A stretch of 64,000 bases of DNA from Desulfovibrionaceae bacterium (GCA_009783025.1 WRHY01000002.1:62001-126000); one strand, 5' to 3'; positions 16,928 through 28,303 are shown, counted from the stretch's first letter. Translations and numbers: made by a program. The notes: a model not told the origin generated them from the sequence alone.

Positions 16928-18883
16928 ATGAAAAAACAGCAACATATCTCCGCTTTTCAGTCCCGCGCCCTGCGCTTGGCCCTCTGTGGCCTGCTTTTGC
17001 TGCCTCTTGTCATTTCCGGCTGTCTTGACAAAAAACGGCTGGCCGAGAGCGATCTGCCGCCGGTTGTGACGGCAAGTCCTTTGGATGAAGCAAGGCAAGC
17101 CTATAGCGGCGGCAACTACGCGCGGGCTGAAACCGTGGCTCTGCGCTTGTCATCCGACAAGTCCCTGACCCGTGAACAGAGTGTGGAAGCGAACCGGATT
17201 CTTGCCGCCGCCGCCTTGCGGAATAAGCATCCCAGTGTGGCTTTGACCGCCCTTGACCAGTGGAACACCCTTGCTCCCGGCACGGACAACACCAGGGAGT
17301 GGCAGGACGCCTGGGCCAGGGCCATGCGCGTACTCTCCTCGCATGACGCCAGAACCAGGGCCAATGCTGTTTACCAGGATGCCTCGCGCTCGGCTCAGGT
17401 TCGCAGCATGGCCGGGGTGGTTCTGGCCGTGCGGCAGTGGCGGGACGGCGATCTGGGCCAGAGCATGGTCGCGTTGGAAAATATCTATGTTTCGGCCGCG
17501 GGCTCTCAGGATAAGGCCACGCTGGAACGGCGGCTGGCTCTGGAACTCTCTTTTGCGCCTGCCGCGACTTCGGCCCTTGCGGCTTCGGCGATCACTGAAA
17601 GCAATCGGGGAACCTTCCCGTATAGTGTTATCCTGATCGACAATTTGCGCCGCGAAAGTAACAGCCCCCAGACCAGGGAGGCGGCACAGGCGGCCTTGCA
17701 ACAGCTTTCCGGGCAAATTTCGCTTGCCGACCCCTCTTTGTTGCAGGGGCCGCCCAGCGAGTCCGACATTGTTATCCAGGGCGGCGCTGCCGCGCCCGCG
17801 CCCACGGGGCCGGTTCCCGGCCAGCCTGTGGTGCTGGCCCTGCCGCTTTCCGGGCAACACGCCTCTGTTGCCGGAAAAATCGTGGCCGGAGCCCGTGTGG
17901 CCTGCGATGAACTTTCCGCAAGCGGCAACCAGGTTTCTTTGCTCGTCATTGATACGAACCAGCCGGACTGGGTGGCTCAAGTCGATGCCCTGCCCAAAAA
18001 CGCGGCTGTTGTCGGCGGTCCCCTGCGCCGGGACGATTATGCTCAAGCCAAGTCCCGTGGGTTGACCTCGCGCCGGGCTCTGTTCGCCTTCCTTCCCGCT
18101 CTGGAAGCGGGCGACGAGGGCCGCACGGCCTGGCGCTTTTTTTCCGGCGCGCAGGATCAGATCGACACCCTGCTGGCTTTTACCTCGAGTCTGGGCATCA
18201 AGGGCTACGCGGTTTTTTATCCGGAAGAAAACTTCGGGCGGCGCATGGCCACGCTGTTTGACGAGCGCGCCCGGGCCTCGGGCGCGGGCAATGTGGTTTT
18301 GCAATCCTACCAGCCGGGCGATCAAAACAACTGGATGCGGTCCGCCAGCGACCTGCTCGGTCAGAACAAGTCCGGCCGCGCTTTCCAGGCGATTTTTCTG
18401 CCCGACAGTTGGAAAAATATGGATCAGATCGTGCCCAACTTTTTCTATTATAATGAAACCCGCCAGGTCCTGCTCGGCACGTCTCTTTGGGAGCAAGGGC
18501 TGTCCGGCAATAGCTTTGTCAGCATGCAATATTATAATCTGGCGGTATTCCCAGGCTCCTGGAATGCGGCCCAGCCCTCTCCGGCCGGTCAGAGGCTCCA
18601 GTCCGGCCTGGCGGGAGCAGGCGCGGGCACGGCGGATTACTGGGCCGGGATTGGCTACGATTTTGCCCGGCTTTCGGCCGGGCTTGGAGTGCGCGACGGC
18701 TGGACCCCGGACAGTGTAAATGCCGCCCTACAGGCCGTGAACATGAGCTGGAGCATTGCCCCGATTCGTTGGAACACAGGGGTTGCCACACAGCAAATGT
18801 ATCTTTTCCGGCCCAAGGCGAACGGCTTTGCTCCTCTTAATGAGGCCGAGTTCCGGGCTGCCTTTGCCGAAGCCTGGAGATAG
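16928..18883 (+). CDS. LppC/LpoA-like lipoprotein with periplasmic-binding domain
   Basis: A 651-residue lipoprotein. The lipobox LVISGC places the lipidated Cys at residue 32. The first half (about 50-285) is alpha-helical and TPR-like; the second half, from VVLALPLSGQHASVAGKIVAGA, is a type-I periplasmic-binding fold. This two-part form is that of LppC/LpoA proteins, which activate penicillin-binding proteins. The central hydrophobic-proline linker is short. It is monocistronic and its stop is followed within 15 bases by a MITE-like repeat. It could also be a ligand-binding protein of the Leu/Ile/Val family fused to TPRs. Confidence 0.75.
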   Translation: MKKQQHISAFQSRALRLALCGLLLLPLVISGCLDKKRLAESDLPPVVTASPLDEARQAYSGGNYARAETVALRLSSDKSLTREQSVEANRILAAAALRNKHPSVALTALDQWNTLAPGTDNTREWQDAWARAMRVLSSHDARTRANAVYQDASRSAQVRSMAGVVLAVRQWRDGDLGQSMVALENIYVSAAGSQDKATLERRLALELSFAPAATSALAASAITESNRGTFPYSVILIDNLRRESNSPQTREAAQAALQQLSGQISLADPSLLQGPPSESDIVIQGGAAAPAPTGPVPGQPVVLALPLSGQHASVAGKIVAGARVACDELSASGNQVSLLVIDTNQPDWVAQVDALPKNAAVVGGPLRRDDYAQAKSRGLTSRRALFAFLPALEAGDEGRTAWRFFSGAQDQIDTLLAFTSSLGIKGYAVFYPEENFGRRMATLFDERARASGAGNVVLQSYQPGDQNNWMRSASDLLGQNKSGRAFQAIFLPDSWKNMDQIVPNFFYYNETRQVLLGTSLWEQGLSGNSFVSMQYYNLAVFPGSWNAAQPSPAGQRLQSGLAGAGAGTADYWAGIGYDFARLSAGLGVRDGWTPDSVNAALQAVNMSWSIAPIRWNTGVATQQMYLFRPKANGFAPLNEAEFRAAFAEAWR

Positions 18884-18896
18884 GATCCGGGGGCCA

Positions 18897-19041
18897 TTTC
18901 CAAATAATTCTTTTGTCCAACTAGCTGCGTCACCCGGCCCTTTTTGCTCCGGTCGAGTACCATAAGAGTACACTTCCTCCGCAAAAAGGGCCGGGTTCCT
19001 TGCTCTTGGAGCAAAATCTCTTATTTGGAAATGGCCCCCGG
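18897..19041. repeat. MITE-like repeat family R3, copy 1
   Basis: A 145-bp element with perfect 21-bp terminal inverted repeats (18897-18917 with 19021-19041; the end reads CCGGGGGCCATTTCC). The inner part has GCAAAAAGGGCCGGGTTCC and TGCTCTTGGAGCA, shared with 57961-58046. It lies between two convergent genes and its right end supplies the last codons and stop of the von Willebrand gene. No transposase is encoded. Confidence 0.8.
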
Positions 19042-20298
19042 GAACCGCAGCCGTACTCCCAATAACAGTCCGATGAACAGGGCCAGAAGGAGCGTTCCCC
19101 AAAGCAGGTTCGTACTGCCGCCGGGCTCCGGACGGGCGGATTCCTTGGTGTTGTGTTCAGGGGGCGTTGTTTCATTGGCGGCTGGCGCTCCCGGCCGCGC
19201 CTCATGGTTGGAGAGCGAAACGCGCTCAGGACCGTTTCCCGCAGCCAGGCCTTCGGTATCGGCCATGGCCAGATAGTCGGACAGAGTAACCTGTAGGGTT
19301 TTCACGCCCGGCGGCGGGGTGGGCTTGTTTTTTTCGTGAATGGGAGGCCCGGCCAGCGAGGCCGCGGCCTGACCTATAGTGGCCGGAACTTTTAGTTCCA
19401 ATCCGGCCGTCTGCGTCGTGTTCCGGTATATCCGGCTCAAAACGGCATCAAGGGTCTGCCCGGAACTGGGCCGGATATCTTCGGGAATTCCGAACACAGC
19501 TTCATACATTCGGGTCATGCTGTCCCGCTCCCCTCTCAGCAGTTCGTAAGAAGCTTCCTGTAGAGCCTCGGCTGAAGCCGCGAAACGGAAATCGCCTCCA
19601 CTGGCCTCGGCCAGTTCCTTGAGGGCGGCCGGATACTGTTGCGGCTCATTGCCCGCCAAGGTAGCCAGGCCTATGGCCAGGATACGGATATCATTGGCCT
19701 CGGCCATGTGCAGGATTTCTTCCCGCGAAACGCTTCCACCTTCGTCTTTGCCGTCCGTGATAACCAACAAGGCCCGCCGTCCGGGAATGTACTTCATGAG
19801 CTCCAAGCCGGACAACATGGCCCGGTAGAGTTCCGTGGACTCTCCGGCAACCCGCAGCCGGGCCAGGGCCTGTTTGAAGGTTTCCCTGTCTGAAGTGAAG
19901 CCGGAGGCCAGTTCCACGGAATCGTTAAAGGCCAGCAGCGCCACCTGCTCGTCCTTGTCCAGTTCGTCCACATAGCGGGCCAGGCTGTCTTTGATCATCT
20001 TGAGATGGGCGGGGCTTAAACTCCTGCTGGTATCCAAGGCCACGACAATGCTTGCGGGCCTGGGGCTTTCGGACAACTCCGTGACCCCGGAGGCGGCGAT
20101 ATTGGCGCCTCCGGCAGTTCCGGGAGCGGGCAGGGTCATCATGAAACCCTTGGTCTGTTCTCTTCCCAAGGCTTCGACAATGACCCGGACAGTAGGCCAG
20201 TCCGAGGTATCCACCCGCTTTACGGTTATATCTTCGGCTCCGGCGGGCCCGCACAGTAGCAGACAGACCGTGAGCGCGATCAATAGATATTTGCACAT
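19021..20298 (-). CDS. von Willebrand factor A domain membrane protein
   Basis: A 425-residue exported protein: signal peptide (residues 1-21, ending GPAGA), a VWA domain with the metal-site motif DTSRS (in VVALDTSRSLSPAHL) and LLVITDGKDEGG, a variable stalk, and a C-terminal transmembrane helix (LLWGTLLLALFIGLLLGV). It probably presents an adhesion or assembly domain outside the inner membrane. The ATG at 20298 follows GGAGG; upstream start codons would add a non-signal tail. The last residues (PGAISK) and the stop are encoded by the terminal repeat of element R3, so the original end has been altered. Confidence 0.8.
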   Translation of the reverse strand: MCKYLLIALTVCLLLCGPAGAEDITVKRVDTSDWPTVRVIVEALGREQTKGFMMTLPAPGTAGGANIAASGVTELSESPRPASIVVALDTSRSLSPAHLKMIKDSLARYVDELDKDEQVALLAFNDSVELASGFTSDRETFKQALARLRVAGESTELYRAMLSGLELMKYIPGRRALLVITDGKDEGGSVSREEILHMAEANDIRILAIGLATLAGNEPQQYPAALKELAEASGGDFRFAASAEALQEASYELLRGERDSMTRMYEAVFGIPEDIRPSSGQTLDAVLSRIYRNTTQTAGLELKVPATIGQAAASLAGPPIHEKNKPTPPPGVKTLQVTLSDYLAMADTEGLAAGNGPERVSLSNHEARPGAPAANETTPPEHNTKESARPEPGGSTNLLWGTLLLALFIGLLLGVRLRFPGAISK

Positions 20299-20578
20299 GA
20301 AATCCTCCAAAGTAAGCCATACCATGCCGCCGGGACCGGCGCGGCAGCGCGCCGGACAGCAAAATGCCGACACGGAAAATATATGTTATGCTATATTTAG
20401 GGTTGTGCAAATATCTTGCGCGATTTTTAGAGCAATTTCGCTTTAAAAAAAGCGAATAGTTTGAAAACAGGTCCTTGAAGGCTTGCAAAAAATAGCAGGT
20501 ATGCGCTAGGTTATGGCATTATCAATAATAACCGCCGTGCTCTGTACCTGTCGGCGTTGCGAAAGGAGGAGGCCAGTC

Positions 20579-21385
20579 ATGAGTGGAAATGGGAAAAAGG
20601 ACAGCCATGAATACTTGGCGGAGTTTTTCGGCACTTTTGTCTTTTTGTTTTTAGGTATCGGCTGCGTGGCCGGGCTCAAGGTGGCCGGAGCCAGCTTCGG
20701 ACAATGGGAAATTGCTATTGTCTGGGGTGTTGCCGTAAGCATGGGCGTGTATTTGTCGGCGGGCGTGTCAGGAGCGCATCTGAATCCTTCCGTGACCATT
20801 GCCTTGGCTGTTTTCGCCTGTTTCCCCAAGCGCAAGATTATCCCCTTTATTCTGGCCCAGACCTTTGGCGCATTTTGTGCCGCAGCCCTGGCCTATTTTC
20901 TGTACCAGAACCTTTTTGACGCGGCCCTGACCGCCGCCGCCGGAGACGCGGCCAAGCGGGTGGCTCTGGCCGGAGCCTTCTGTACCTTCCCCAATCCCGG
21001 TATCTCCATGCTCCAGGCCGGATTAACGGAAATGGCCATTACAGCCCTGCTCATGGCCTTGATCATGGCCCTGACTGACGACGGTAACGGTGTGCCCAAG
21101 GGTCCGATGGCTCCGCTGCTGATCGGTCTGCTGGTGGCGGTTATCGGCGCGTCCTTCGGTCCGCTGACCGGCTTTGCCATGAATGCGGCCCGCGATTTCG
21201 GGCCGCGTGTTTTCGCCTATCTGGCGGGTTGGGGAAGCGATGTCATGACCGGTTATTCCTTGAGCAAAAATATTACCATCCCCTATTTCCTGGTGCCGCT
21301 TATCATGCCCGTGTTCGGCGCCTTGCTGGGGGCCTGGCTGTATAAGAACCTGATCGGCAGAAGCCTGGCCTGTAAGATAGACTGA
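20579..21385 (+). CDS. glpF: Glycerol facilitator-like aquaporin with altered NPA boxes
   Basis: A 268-residue major intrinsic protein with six transmembrane helices. It is followed 35 bases later by glpK, so glycerol uptake is the likely role. The two pore motifs are changed: the first is NPS (residues 69-71, HLNPSVTIAL) and the second is NAA (202-204, MNAARDFGPR), where E. coli GlpF has NPA and NPA. Arg after the second motif, which sets selectivity, is kept. The start at 20579 follows AAAGGAGGAGG. A 7-bp inverted repeat TTCGCTT/AAGCGAA lies at about 20442-20461 in the promoter region. Confidence 0.85.
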   Translation: MSGNGKKDSHEYLAEFFGTFVFLFLGIGCVAGLKVAGASFGQWEIAIVWGVAVSMGVYLSAGVSGAHLNPSVTIALAVFACFPKRKIIPFILAQTFGAFCAAALAYFLYQNLFDAALTAAAGDAAKRVALAGAFCTFPNPGISMLQAGLTEMAITALLMALIMALTDDGNGVPKGPMAPLLIGLLVAVIGASFGPLTGFAMNAARDFGPRVFAYLAGWGSDVMTGYSLSKNITIPYFLVPLIMPVFGALLGAWLYKNLIGRSLACKID

Positions 21386-21402
21386 CGGACATTGCGTCAT
21401 AA

Positions 21403-22926
<1,524 letters not shown>

Positions 22927-22927
22927 G

Positions 22928-23052
22928 GTAGTGCCTGAGTTTGCCGTGATACATCGTCAGGCTTGCTTTGTGCTCCGGGGCAGGACCAGAAGAGTCCAGC
23001 CCCATCGCCCAAAGCTGCGCCTTCCTCGTCTGACGGCAAACTGAGGCACTAC
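22928..23052. repeat. MITE-like repeat family R2, intergenic copy
   Basis: A 125-bp element with 20-bp terminal inverted repeats differing at one position (GTAGTGCCTGAGTTTGCCGT and its partner at 23033-23052). It lies between glpK and mgtE and is the same family as 6048-6173, in opposite orientation. It encodes no protein. Confidence 0.8.
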
Positions 23053-23083
23053 GAAGAATAAAGGGGTCCAGGGGCAACCACCC

Positions 23084-24502
23084 CTATAATAGTACCAGCG
23101 TGGCTAGGCCCAGGAACAGAAAAAAGCCCGCGCTGTCGGTAATGGCAGTGAGGAAGATGCTGGAGGCCTGGGCCGGGTCACGCCCGAGTTCTTTGAGCAG
23201 AAGCGGAATGGAAGCCCCGGCCACCGCGCCGAGCACCATGTTCAGCATCAGAGCCACAACCATGACCGAGGTCAGGGCCGGAGAACGGGTGAACAGGAAC
23301 ACGGCCGCCCAGACTATGACTCCGAGGATCAGGCCGTTGGCTATGGATATTTTCCCCTCACGCAGAACCGCGCTCCAGGCTTTGCGGCGGGAAAATTTTT
23401 CCGTGGCCAACTGCCGGATAATCACGGCCAGGGCTTGCTGTCCGGTGTTTCCGGCCTGGTTGGCGACCATGGGCATAAACACGGCCAGAATGGCCATCTG
23501 GGCGATACTGCCGTCAAAAAGATAGACCACCCCGGCCGCAAGGGCCGAGTTGACCATGTTCACCAAAAGCCAGGGCAGGCGCATTTTGATCGACTCAAGC
23601 CACGGCGTGTCCGCGGTTTCGTCCTGGCCCGCGCCCACCATGCCCAGCATGTCTTCGCTGGCCAGGTCCTGCATGATGTCGATGACGTCGTCGTGGGAAA
23701 TAACGCCCAGCAGGCGGCCTTCGTAGTCGACCACGGGCAGGGCCACCAGGTTATAGCGGCCGATGACCCTGGCCACTTCCTCACGTTCCGTGTCATAGGT
23801 GACCGTGATCAGTTCCTGATCCGCGAGTTCGTCCTTGAGCGGCGTGCCCGGCGGACTGACCAGCAGATCGCGCAGGGAAAGCACGCCCACCAGGATATCG
23901 TCATCGCTGACAATATAGGCGTAGTAAGGAATTTCCTTGTCTCTTATTTCACTGCGAATCTGGTGAATGGCCTCGTCCGCTGTAATATCTTGGGACAGAA
24001 TGATAATTTCCGTGTTCATGACCCCGCCCGCGGTTTCCGGGTCAAAGGCCATGAGGTTGCGGATTTCCTCCGCATCTTCGGATTCCAGTTTGGACAGGAG
24101 GACTACGCTGTGATCTTCATCCAGTTCTTCCAGAACGTCCGCGGCGTCGTCAAAAGACATTTCGCCGACGATTTCCGCAGCGGTATCCGGGTCCAGGTTT
24201 TCCAGGAGTTCGACCCGGGTGTGTTCGTCAAGTTCGGCCAGGGCTTCGGCCGCTTCATCAGGAGGCAGGGCCGTAACAATACAGACCTGTTCCTCCAGGG
24301 TCAGATTTTCCAGGTGTTCGGCCACGTCAGCCGGATGGCTGAATTCCGTGGCCAGAAACTCCTCACCACAGTTGCGCAGGCGTTCTTCCAGAGTTTGCTG
24401 TTCGCCTGCGCTGTTTTCCTGCGCAAGAGCGGCATCTTCGGCGTTGTCAGCACTGTGGCGGGATTCAAGGGAGGGGGTAGGAGAGATATCTTTTTTACTC
24501 AT
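23084..24502 (-). CDS. mgtE: Magnesium transporter MgtE
   Basis: A 472-residue Mg2+ channel/transporter. In order: a MgtE N domain with acidic repeats (residues about 45-165, LPPDEAAEALAELDEH, MSFDDAADVLEELDED), two CBS domains (about 165-290), a plug helix and five membrane helices (about 315-470, with PMVANQAGNTGQQALAVIIR). In the known family the cytosolic domains sense Mg2+ and gate the pore. ATG at 24502 follows GGAGG at 7 bases; an upstream in-frame start at 24535 is less likely. Single gene, convergent with glpK. Confidence 0.92.
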   Translation of the reverse strand: MSKKDISPTPSLESRHSADNAEDAALAQENSAGEQQTLEERLRNCGEEFLATEFSHPADVAEHLENLTLEEQVCIVTALPPDEAAEALAELDEHTRVELLENLDPDTAAEIVGEMSFDDAADVLEELDEDHSVVLLSKLESEDAEEIRNLMAFDPETAGGVMNTEIIILSQDITADEAIHQIRSEIRDKEIPYYAYIVSDDDILVGVLSLRDLLVSPPGTPLKDELADQELITVTYDTEREEVARVIGRYNLVALPVVDYEGRLLGVISHDDVIDIMQDLASEDMLGMVGAGQDETADTPWLESIKMRLPWLLVNMVNSALAAGVVYLFDGSIAQMAILAVFMPMVANQAGNTGQQALAVIIRQLATEKFSRRKAWSAVLREGKISIANGLILGVIVWAAVFLFTRSPALTSVMVVALMLNMVLGAVAGASIPLLLKELGRDPAQASSIFLTAITDSAGFFLFLGLATLVLL

Positions 24503-24711
24503 GGCGGTCCTCCCGGAGCGAAACAAAGGAAACAAGATCCGGCGGTTAGCGCCTCAGTTTGGAGTGATGCTTCATCCGGCCGCGAGGCGACTTGACGAAA
24601 CCGGGAGCGGCTTTTAGGCTGTACCGGATTCATGTATCAGGAACAATGAAAGGCCGGAACGTGGTCCGGCATCGCGAAACCTCTATCACTTCAGGGCTGG
24701 AGATACAATCC

Positions 24712-25629
24712 ATGCACGGGGCTGTTTTTGATAATTTTTTTTCCGGCGTTGCGCGCCGCCATCTGGTGCGCGCTATCAGGGATGCGCTCATGGAGGACGG
24801 CCCTGATTTGACCACCAACGCCGTGTTCCCGGAAGGCGCGCGCCTGACCGCCGTCATTGTGGCCAAGGAAGATAGCTTACTGGCCGGGCTGCCCCTTGTG
24901 CCTCTTGTGCTGGAGGAAACCGCCGCTCTGGAACACGGCCAATGGACGTGGGCTCCCCTGGCCGAGGAAGGGGCGCGCCTCAGCATGGGAAGCATGGTTG
25001 CGGAAATTCAGGGCAGCGCAAGGGTTATCTTACGCGCCGAGCGGGTTATCCTTAATTTCATCTGCCACCTTTCAGGCATAGCCAACCTGGTTGCCCGCCA
25101 TGTGCAGGCTCTGGAAGGCACGGGCGTGCGCCTGCTGGATACGCGCAAAACCCTGCCCGGCCTGCGCTATCCGGAGAAATACGCGGTACTGGTCGGCGGA
25201 GGGCACAACCACCGCAAGGATCTGAGTGAACTGCTCATGCTCAAGGACAACCATATTGACGCGGCCGGGGGCATTATTCCCGCCGTGGAGCGGCTGCGCG
25301 CGGCTTATGGCGACAAGATTCCCATCGAGGTGGAATGCCGCACGCCGGGCGACGTTCGGGAAGCGGTTTCAGCGCAAGTGTCGCGTATCATGCTTGACAA
25401 TATGAAGCCGGAGATGATGCAAGAAGCATTGGACATCATTCCCCGTTGCATTGAAGTGGAAATCAGCGGCGGCGTGACCCTGGACTCTCTGGCCGAACTG
25501 GCCCGTGTGGGCGGAGAACGCAAGGCCGACTTCATTTCCGTGGGCAGGTTGACTCATTCCGCGCCTGCGGCGGATTTCAGCATGCGTATTTGTCAGCACA
25601 GCCCTGGCTGGCATGGAATAGCTGAGTAA
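24712..25629 (+). CDS. nadC: Nicotinate-nucleotide pyrophosphorylase
   Basis: A 305-residue quinolinate phosphoribosyltransferase, third step of de novo NAD synthesis (quinolinate plus PRPP to nicotinate mononucleotide). Family features: EDGPDLTTNAVFP near the N-terminus, NFICHLSGIAN, LDTRKTLPGLRYPEKYAVLVGGGHNHR, LKDNHI and the C-terminal VEISGGVTLDSL and ISVGRLTHSAPAADFS. The ATG at 24712 has GGAG nine bases upstream and is preferred to an earlier in-frame TTG. It starts a nadC-nadA-nadB operon. Confidence 0.93.
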   Translation: MHGAVFDNFFSGVARRHLVRAIRDALMEDGPDLTTNAVFPEGARLTAVIVAKEDSLLAGLPLVPLVLEETAALEHGQWTWAPLAEEGARLSMGSMVAEIQGSARVILRAERVILNFICHLSGIANLVARHVQALEGTGVRLLDTRKTLPGLRYPEKYAVLVGGGHNHRKDLSELLMLKDNHIDAAGGIIPAVERLRAAYGDKIPIEVECRTPGDVREAVSAQVSRIMLDNMKPEMMQEALDIIPRCIEVEISGGVTLDSLAELARVGGERKADFISVGRLTHSAPAADFSMRICQHSPGWHGIAE

Positions 25630-25657
25630 AATTACAATACAGGACAGTGTAGGCCTC

Positions 25658-26716
25658 ATGACGACAGTATCCCTTTTCCAGAGCATTGAGCAACAGCGCA
25701 AGAACCTGGGTTCCGCCCTGACCGTTGTCGGGCACCATTACCAGGCCGAAGAGGTCATCCGCCACGTGGATATCCGGGGCGACTCCCTGGAACTGGCCCG
25801 CAAGGTCGCGAACGTACATTCCGAGTACATCATGTTTTGCGGGGTGTATTTTATGGCTGAATCCGCGGCCTTGCTGGCCAGGGAAGGGCAGCAGGTGCAC
25901 CTGCCCGAGCCGTCCGCCGAGTGCAGCATGGCCCTGATGTCGCCCCCGGATTATGTGGAGGGGGTGCTGCGCACGCTCATGCGCGGCGGGCGCAAGGTCA
26001 TCCCCCTGACCTATGTGAATTCCACTCTGGCCGTAAAAGCCGTGGTCGGGCGCTTTGATGGTTCGGTCTGTACTTCGGCCAATGCCCGGACCATGCTGGA
26101 GTGGGCTCTGAACGAGGGCGACGCGGTGCTGTTTCTGCCGGATGAGAACCTTGGCATGAACACAGCGGATGTGCTTGGCATCCCGGAGTCGGAGCGGCAT
26201 CAGGTGGATATCCGGCGCAAGGGCGAAGCCGTTGACACGGCCAAGGCGGACAAGGCCAGGCTCCTGCTCTGGCCCGGATTTTGTTCCATCCACACGCATT
26301 TTACCGTGGCCCAGGTCCAGGCCATGCGCAAGGCGCATCCTGAAGCTAAAATCGTGGTGCACCCGGAGTGCACGCCAGAGGTGGTCCGGGCCTGCGACGG
26401 CGCGGGATCAACATCCTATCTGATTCGCTATGCCGCGGAACTGCCGGATGGCGAAACCCTGGTCATCGGCACGGAAATCAATCTGGTGCGGCGGCTTGCC
26501 GAGCAGCACAAAGGGCGTATCAGTATTTTGCCTCTCACAGAAAGTACCTGTCCGCACATGGCTCAGACAACAGAGGAGCGCCTGGCCGCGGCGCTTGACG
26601 CTCTGCAAAACAGCCGGGAAACGGGGCAGGACTCTCCATTTCTGGTCCGTGTGCCCGAAGATCTCAAGGCTCCGGCCAGAGCGGCTTTGGAGCGCATGCT
26701 TGAGGTCTGTAAATAA
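25658..26716 (+). CDS. nadA: Quinolinate synthase A
   Basis: A 352-residue 4Fe-4S enzyme that condenses iminoaspartate with dihydroxyacetone phosphate to quinolinate. Visible: GHHYQAEEVI, the first cluster Cys in IMFCGVYFMAESAAL, Cys in SVCTSANA, WPGFCSIHTHFT, VVHPECTPEV and the last cluster Cys in STCPHM. It lies between nadC and nadB with 28 bases before it and no gap after it (nadB starts directly after its stop). Oxygen-sensitive cluster suits an anaerobe. Confidence 0.93.
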   Translation: MTTVSLFQSIEQQRKNLGSALTVVGHHYQAEEVIRHVDIRGDSLELARKVANVHSEYIMFCGVYFMAESAALLAREGQQVHLPEPSAECSMALMSPPDYVEGVLRTLMRGGRKVIPLTYVNSTLAVKAVVGRFDGSVCTSANARTMLEWALNEGDAVLFLPDENLGMNTADVLGIPESERHQVDIRRKGEAVDTAKADKARLLLWPGFCSIHTHFTVAQVQAMRKAHPEAKIVVHPECTPEVVRACDGAGSTSYLIRYAAELPDGETLVIGTEINLVRRLAEQHKGRISILPLTESTCPHMAQTTEERLAAALDALQNSRETGQDSPFLVRVPEDLKAPARAALERMLEVCK

Positions 26717-28303
26717 ATGCCAAGAACCTCTTCCACTGTCCTGGTCATAGGCGCGGGTCTTGCCGGATGCATCACGGCGCTGCGCCTGGCGGATATGGGT
26801 ATTCAGGTCACGTTGCTCTCAGCCACGGACAATCCCCATAACGCCAATTCCTGGCTGGCCCAAGGCGGTATCATTTATAAGGCCGAACAGGGAAACGACG
26901 CTGAAAGTCTGGCCGAGGACATTTTCACGGCCGGGCATTGCCTGAATCTTCCGGACGCTGTGAACTTTCTGGCCGACGAAGGTCCGGGGGCCGTGGAAGA
27001 TCTGCTGATAGACCGGGTCGGTGTGCCTTTTGATCGGCACGCAACAACGGCGGAAAAAAGCGCGTGGGCTCTTACCCGCGAAGGTGGGCATTCGACCAAC
27101 CGGATTCTGCACTGTGCGGACCATACCGGATTCACGATCATGGAATACCTGTTCCGCGCGGTCCGGCAGCATCCGGCCGTCAATTATCTCGAAGGCTACA
27201 CGGCTGTTGACCTTCTGACCTCGCACCACCACAGCCGGGGCATGAATTACCGTTACCAGCTTGAGGACCAGTGCTGCGGCGCCTATGTGCTCAATGAGAG
27301 AACCGGACAGGTGGGCACCATGTTGGCCGATGTGACCGTGCTGGCAACCGGCGGGGCCGGGCAGGTCTATCTGCACACGACCAATGCCGCCACCGCCACC
27401 GGTTCGGGCATTGCCATGGCCAGCCGGGCTTTTGTGCGCCTGATGAATATGGAGTTCATGCAGTTTCACCCGACCACGCTTTTTCATCTGGAGCCGCGCC
27501 GCTTTCTGATTACCGAGGCTCTGCGCGGCGAGGGCGCGCGACTGTTCAACGCCAAAGGTGAATATTTCATGCAGAAGCGCGATCCGCGCGGGGATCTCGC
27601 CCCGCGCGATATTGTCGCCAGAGCCATTGTCGATGAGCTCCTGACCAGCGGCGAACCCTGCGTGTTCCTGGATCTCAGCGGGGTCAAACAGGATTTGGAA
27701 GAGCGCTTCCCCACAGTGCTGCAAAGCTGTCTGGAGCGCGGCATTGATATCCGCACCGAGCCCATTCCGGTGGTCCCGGCCGCCCATTATTTCTGCGGCG
27801 GCATCCTGGTAAACCGGCAGGGCCGTACCAGTCTGAACCGGCTGTACGCCGTGGGGGAATGCAGTTGCACGGGCGTGCACGGGGCGAATCGTCTGGCCAG
27901 TACCTCACTGTTGGAGGCCGTGGTTTGGGGCAGGGCGGCGGCCGAAGACATTGCCGCGGCTGTCAGGGCCGGGCTGGACCCCTCCCGGCGGCTGCATGCT
28001 GAAATCCGGGATTGGGAACCGTCCGGGGACGAGCATAATGACGACCCGGCGCTCATTGCCCAGGATTGGGCCGCCCTTCGCAACACCATGTGGAACTATG
28101 TGGGCATTACGCGCACCAGTTCCCGCCTGGCCAGGGCCTTTGAAGATTTGCGCGATCTTTCCCGCCATTTGCATACCTTTTACCGGACAACACCGCTTTC
28201 CCGGCCCATTGTGGACCTGTTCCACGGCTGTCAGACCGCCTACCTGATCACCCAGGCGGCATTGCGCAACACCGGGAACGTGGGTTGCCATTACCGGGTC
28301 TGA
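26717..28303 (+). CDS. nadB: L-aspartate oxidase
   Basis: A 528-residue flavoprotein that oxidises aspartate to iminoaspartate for NadA; anaerobes use fumarate as acceptor. The FAD-binding loop is GAGLAGCITALRLADMG, the succinate-dehydrogenase-like segments are HSTNRILHCADHTG, TGGAGQVYLHTTNAATATGSGIAMA, EFMQFHPTTLF, EALRGEGARLFN and the C-terminal GECSCTGVHGANRLASTSLLEAVVWG. The Asn and His of the substrate site are kept. Its stop is followed at once by an R1 repeat. Confidence 0.93.
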   Translation: MPRTSSTVLVIGAGLAGCITALRLADMGIQVTLLSATDNPHNANSWLAQGGIIYKAEQGNDAESLAEDIFTAGHCLNLPDAVNFLADEGPGAVEDLLIDRVGVPFDRHATTAEKSAWALTREGGHSTNRILHCADHTGFTIMEYLFRAVRQHPAVNYLEGYTAVDLLTSHHHSRGMNYRYQLEDQCCGAYVLNERTGQVGTMLADVTVLATGGAGQVYLHTTNAATATGSGIAMASRAFVRLMNMEFMQFHPTTLFHLEPRRFLITEALRGEGARLFNAKGEYFMQKRDPRGDLAPRDIVARAIVDELLTSGEPCVFLDLSGVKQDLEERFPTVLQSCLERGIDIRTEPIPVVPAAHYFCGGILVNRQGRTSLNRLYAVGECSCTGVHGANRLASTSLLEAVVWGRAAAEDIAAAVRAGLDPSRRLHAEIRDWEPSGDEHNDDPALIAQDWAALRNTMWNYVGITRTSSRLARAFEDLRDLSRHLHTFYRTTPLSRPIVDLFHGCQTAYLITQAALRNTGNVGCHYRV

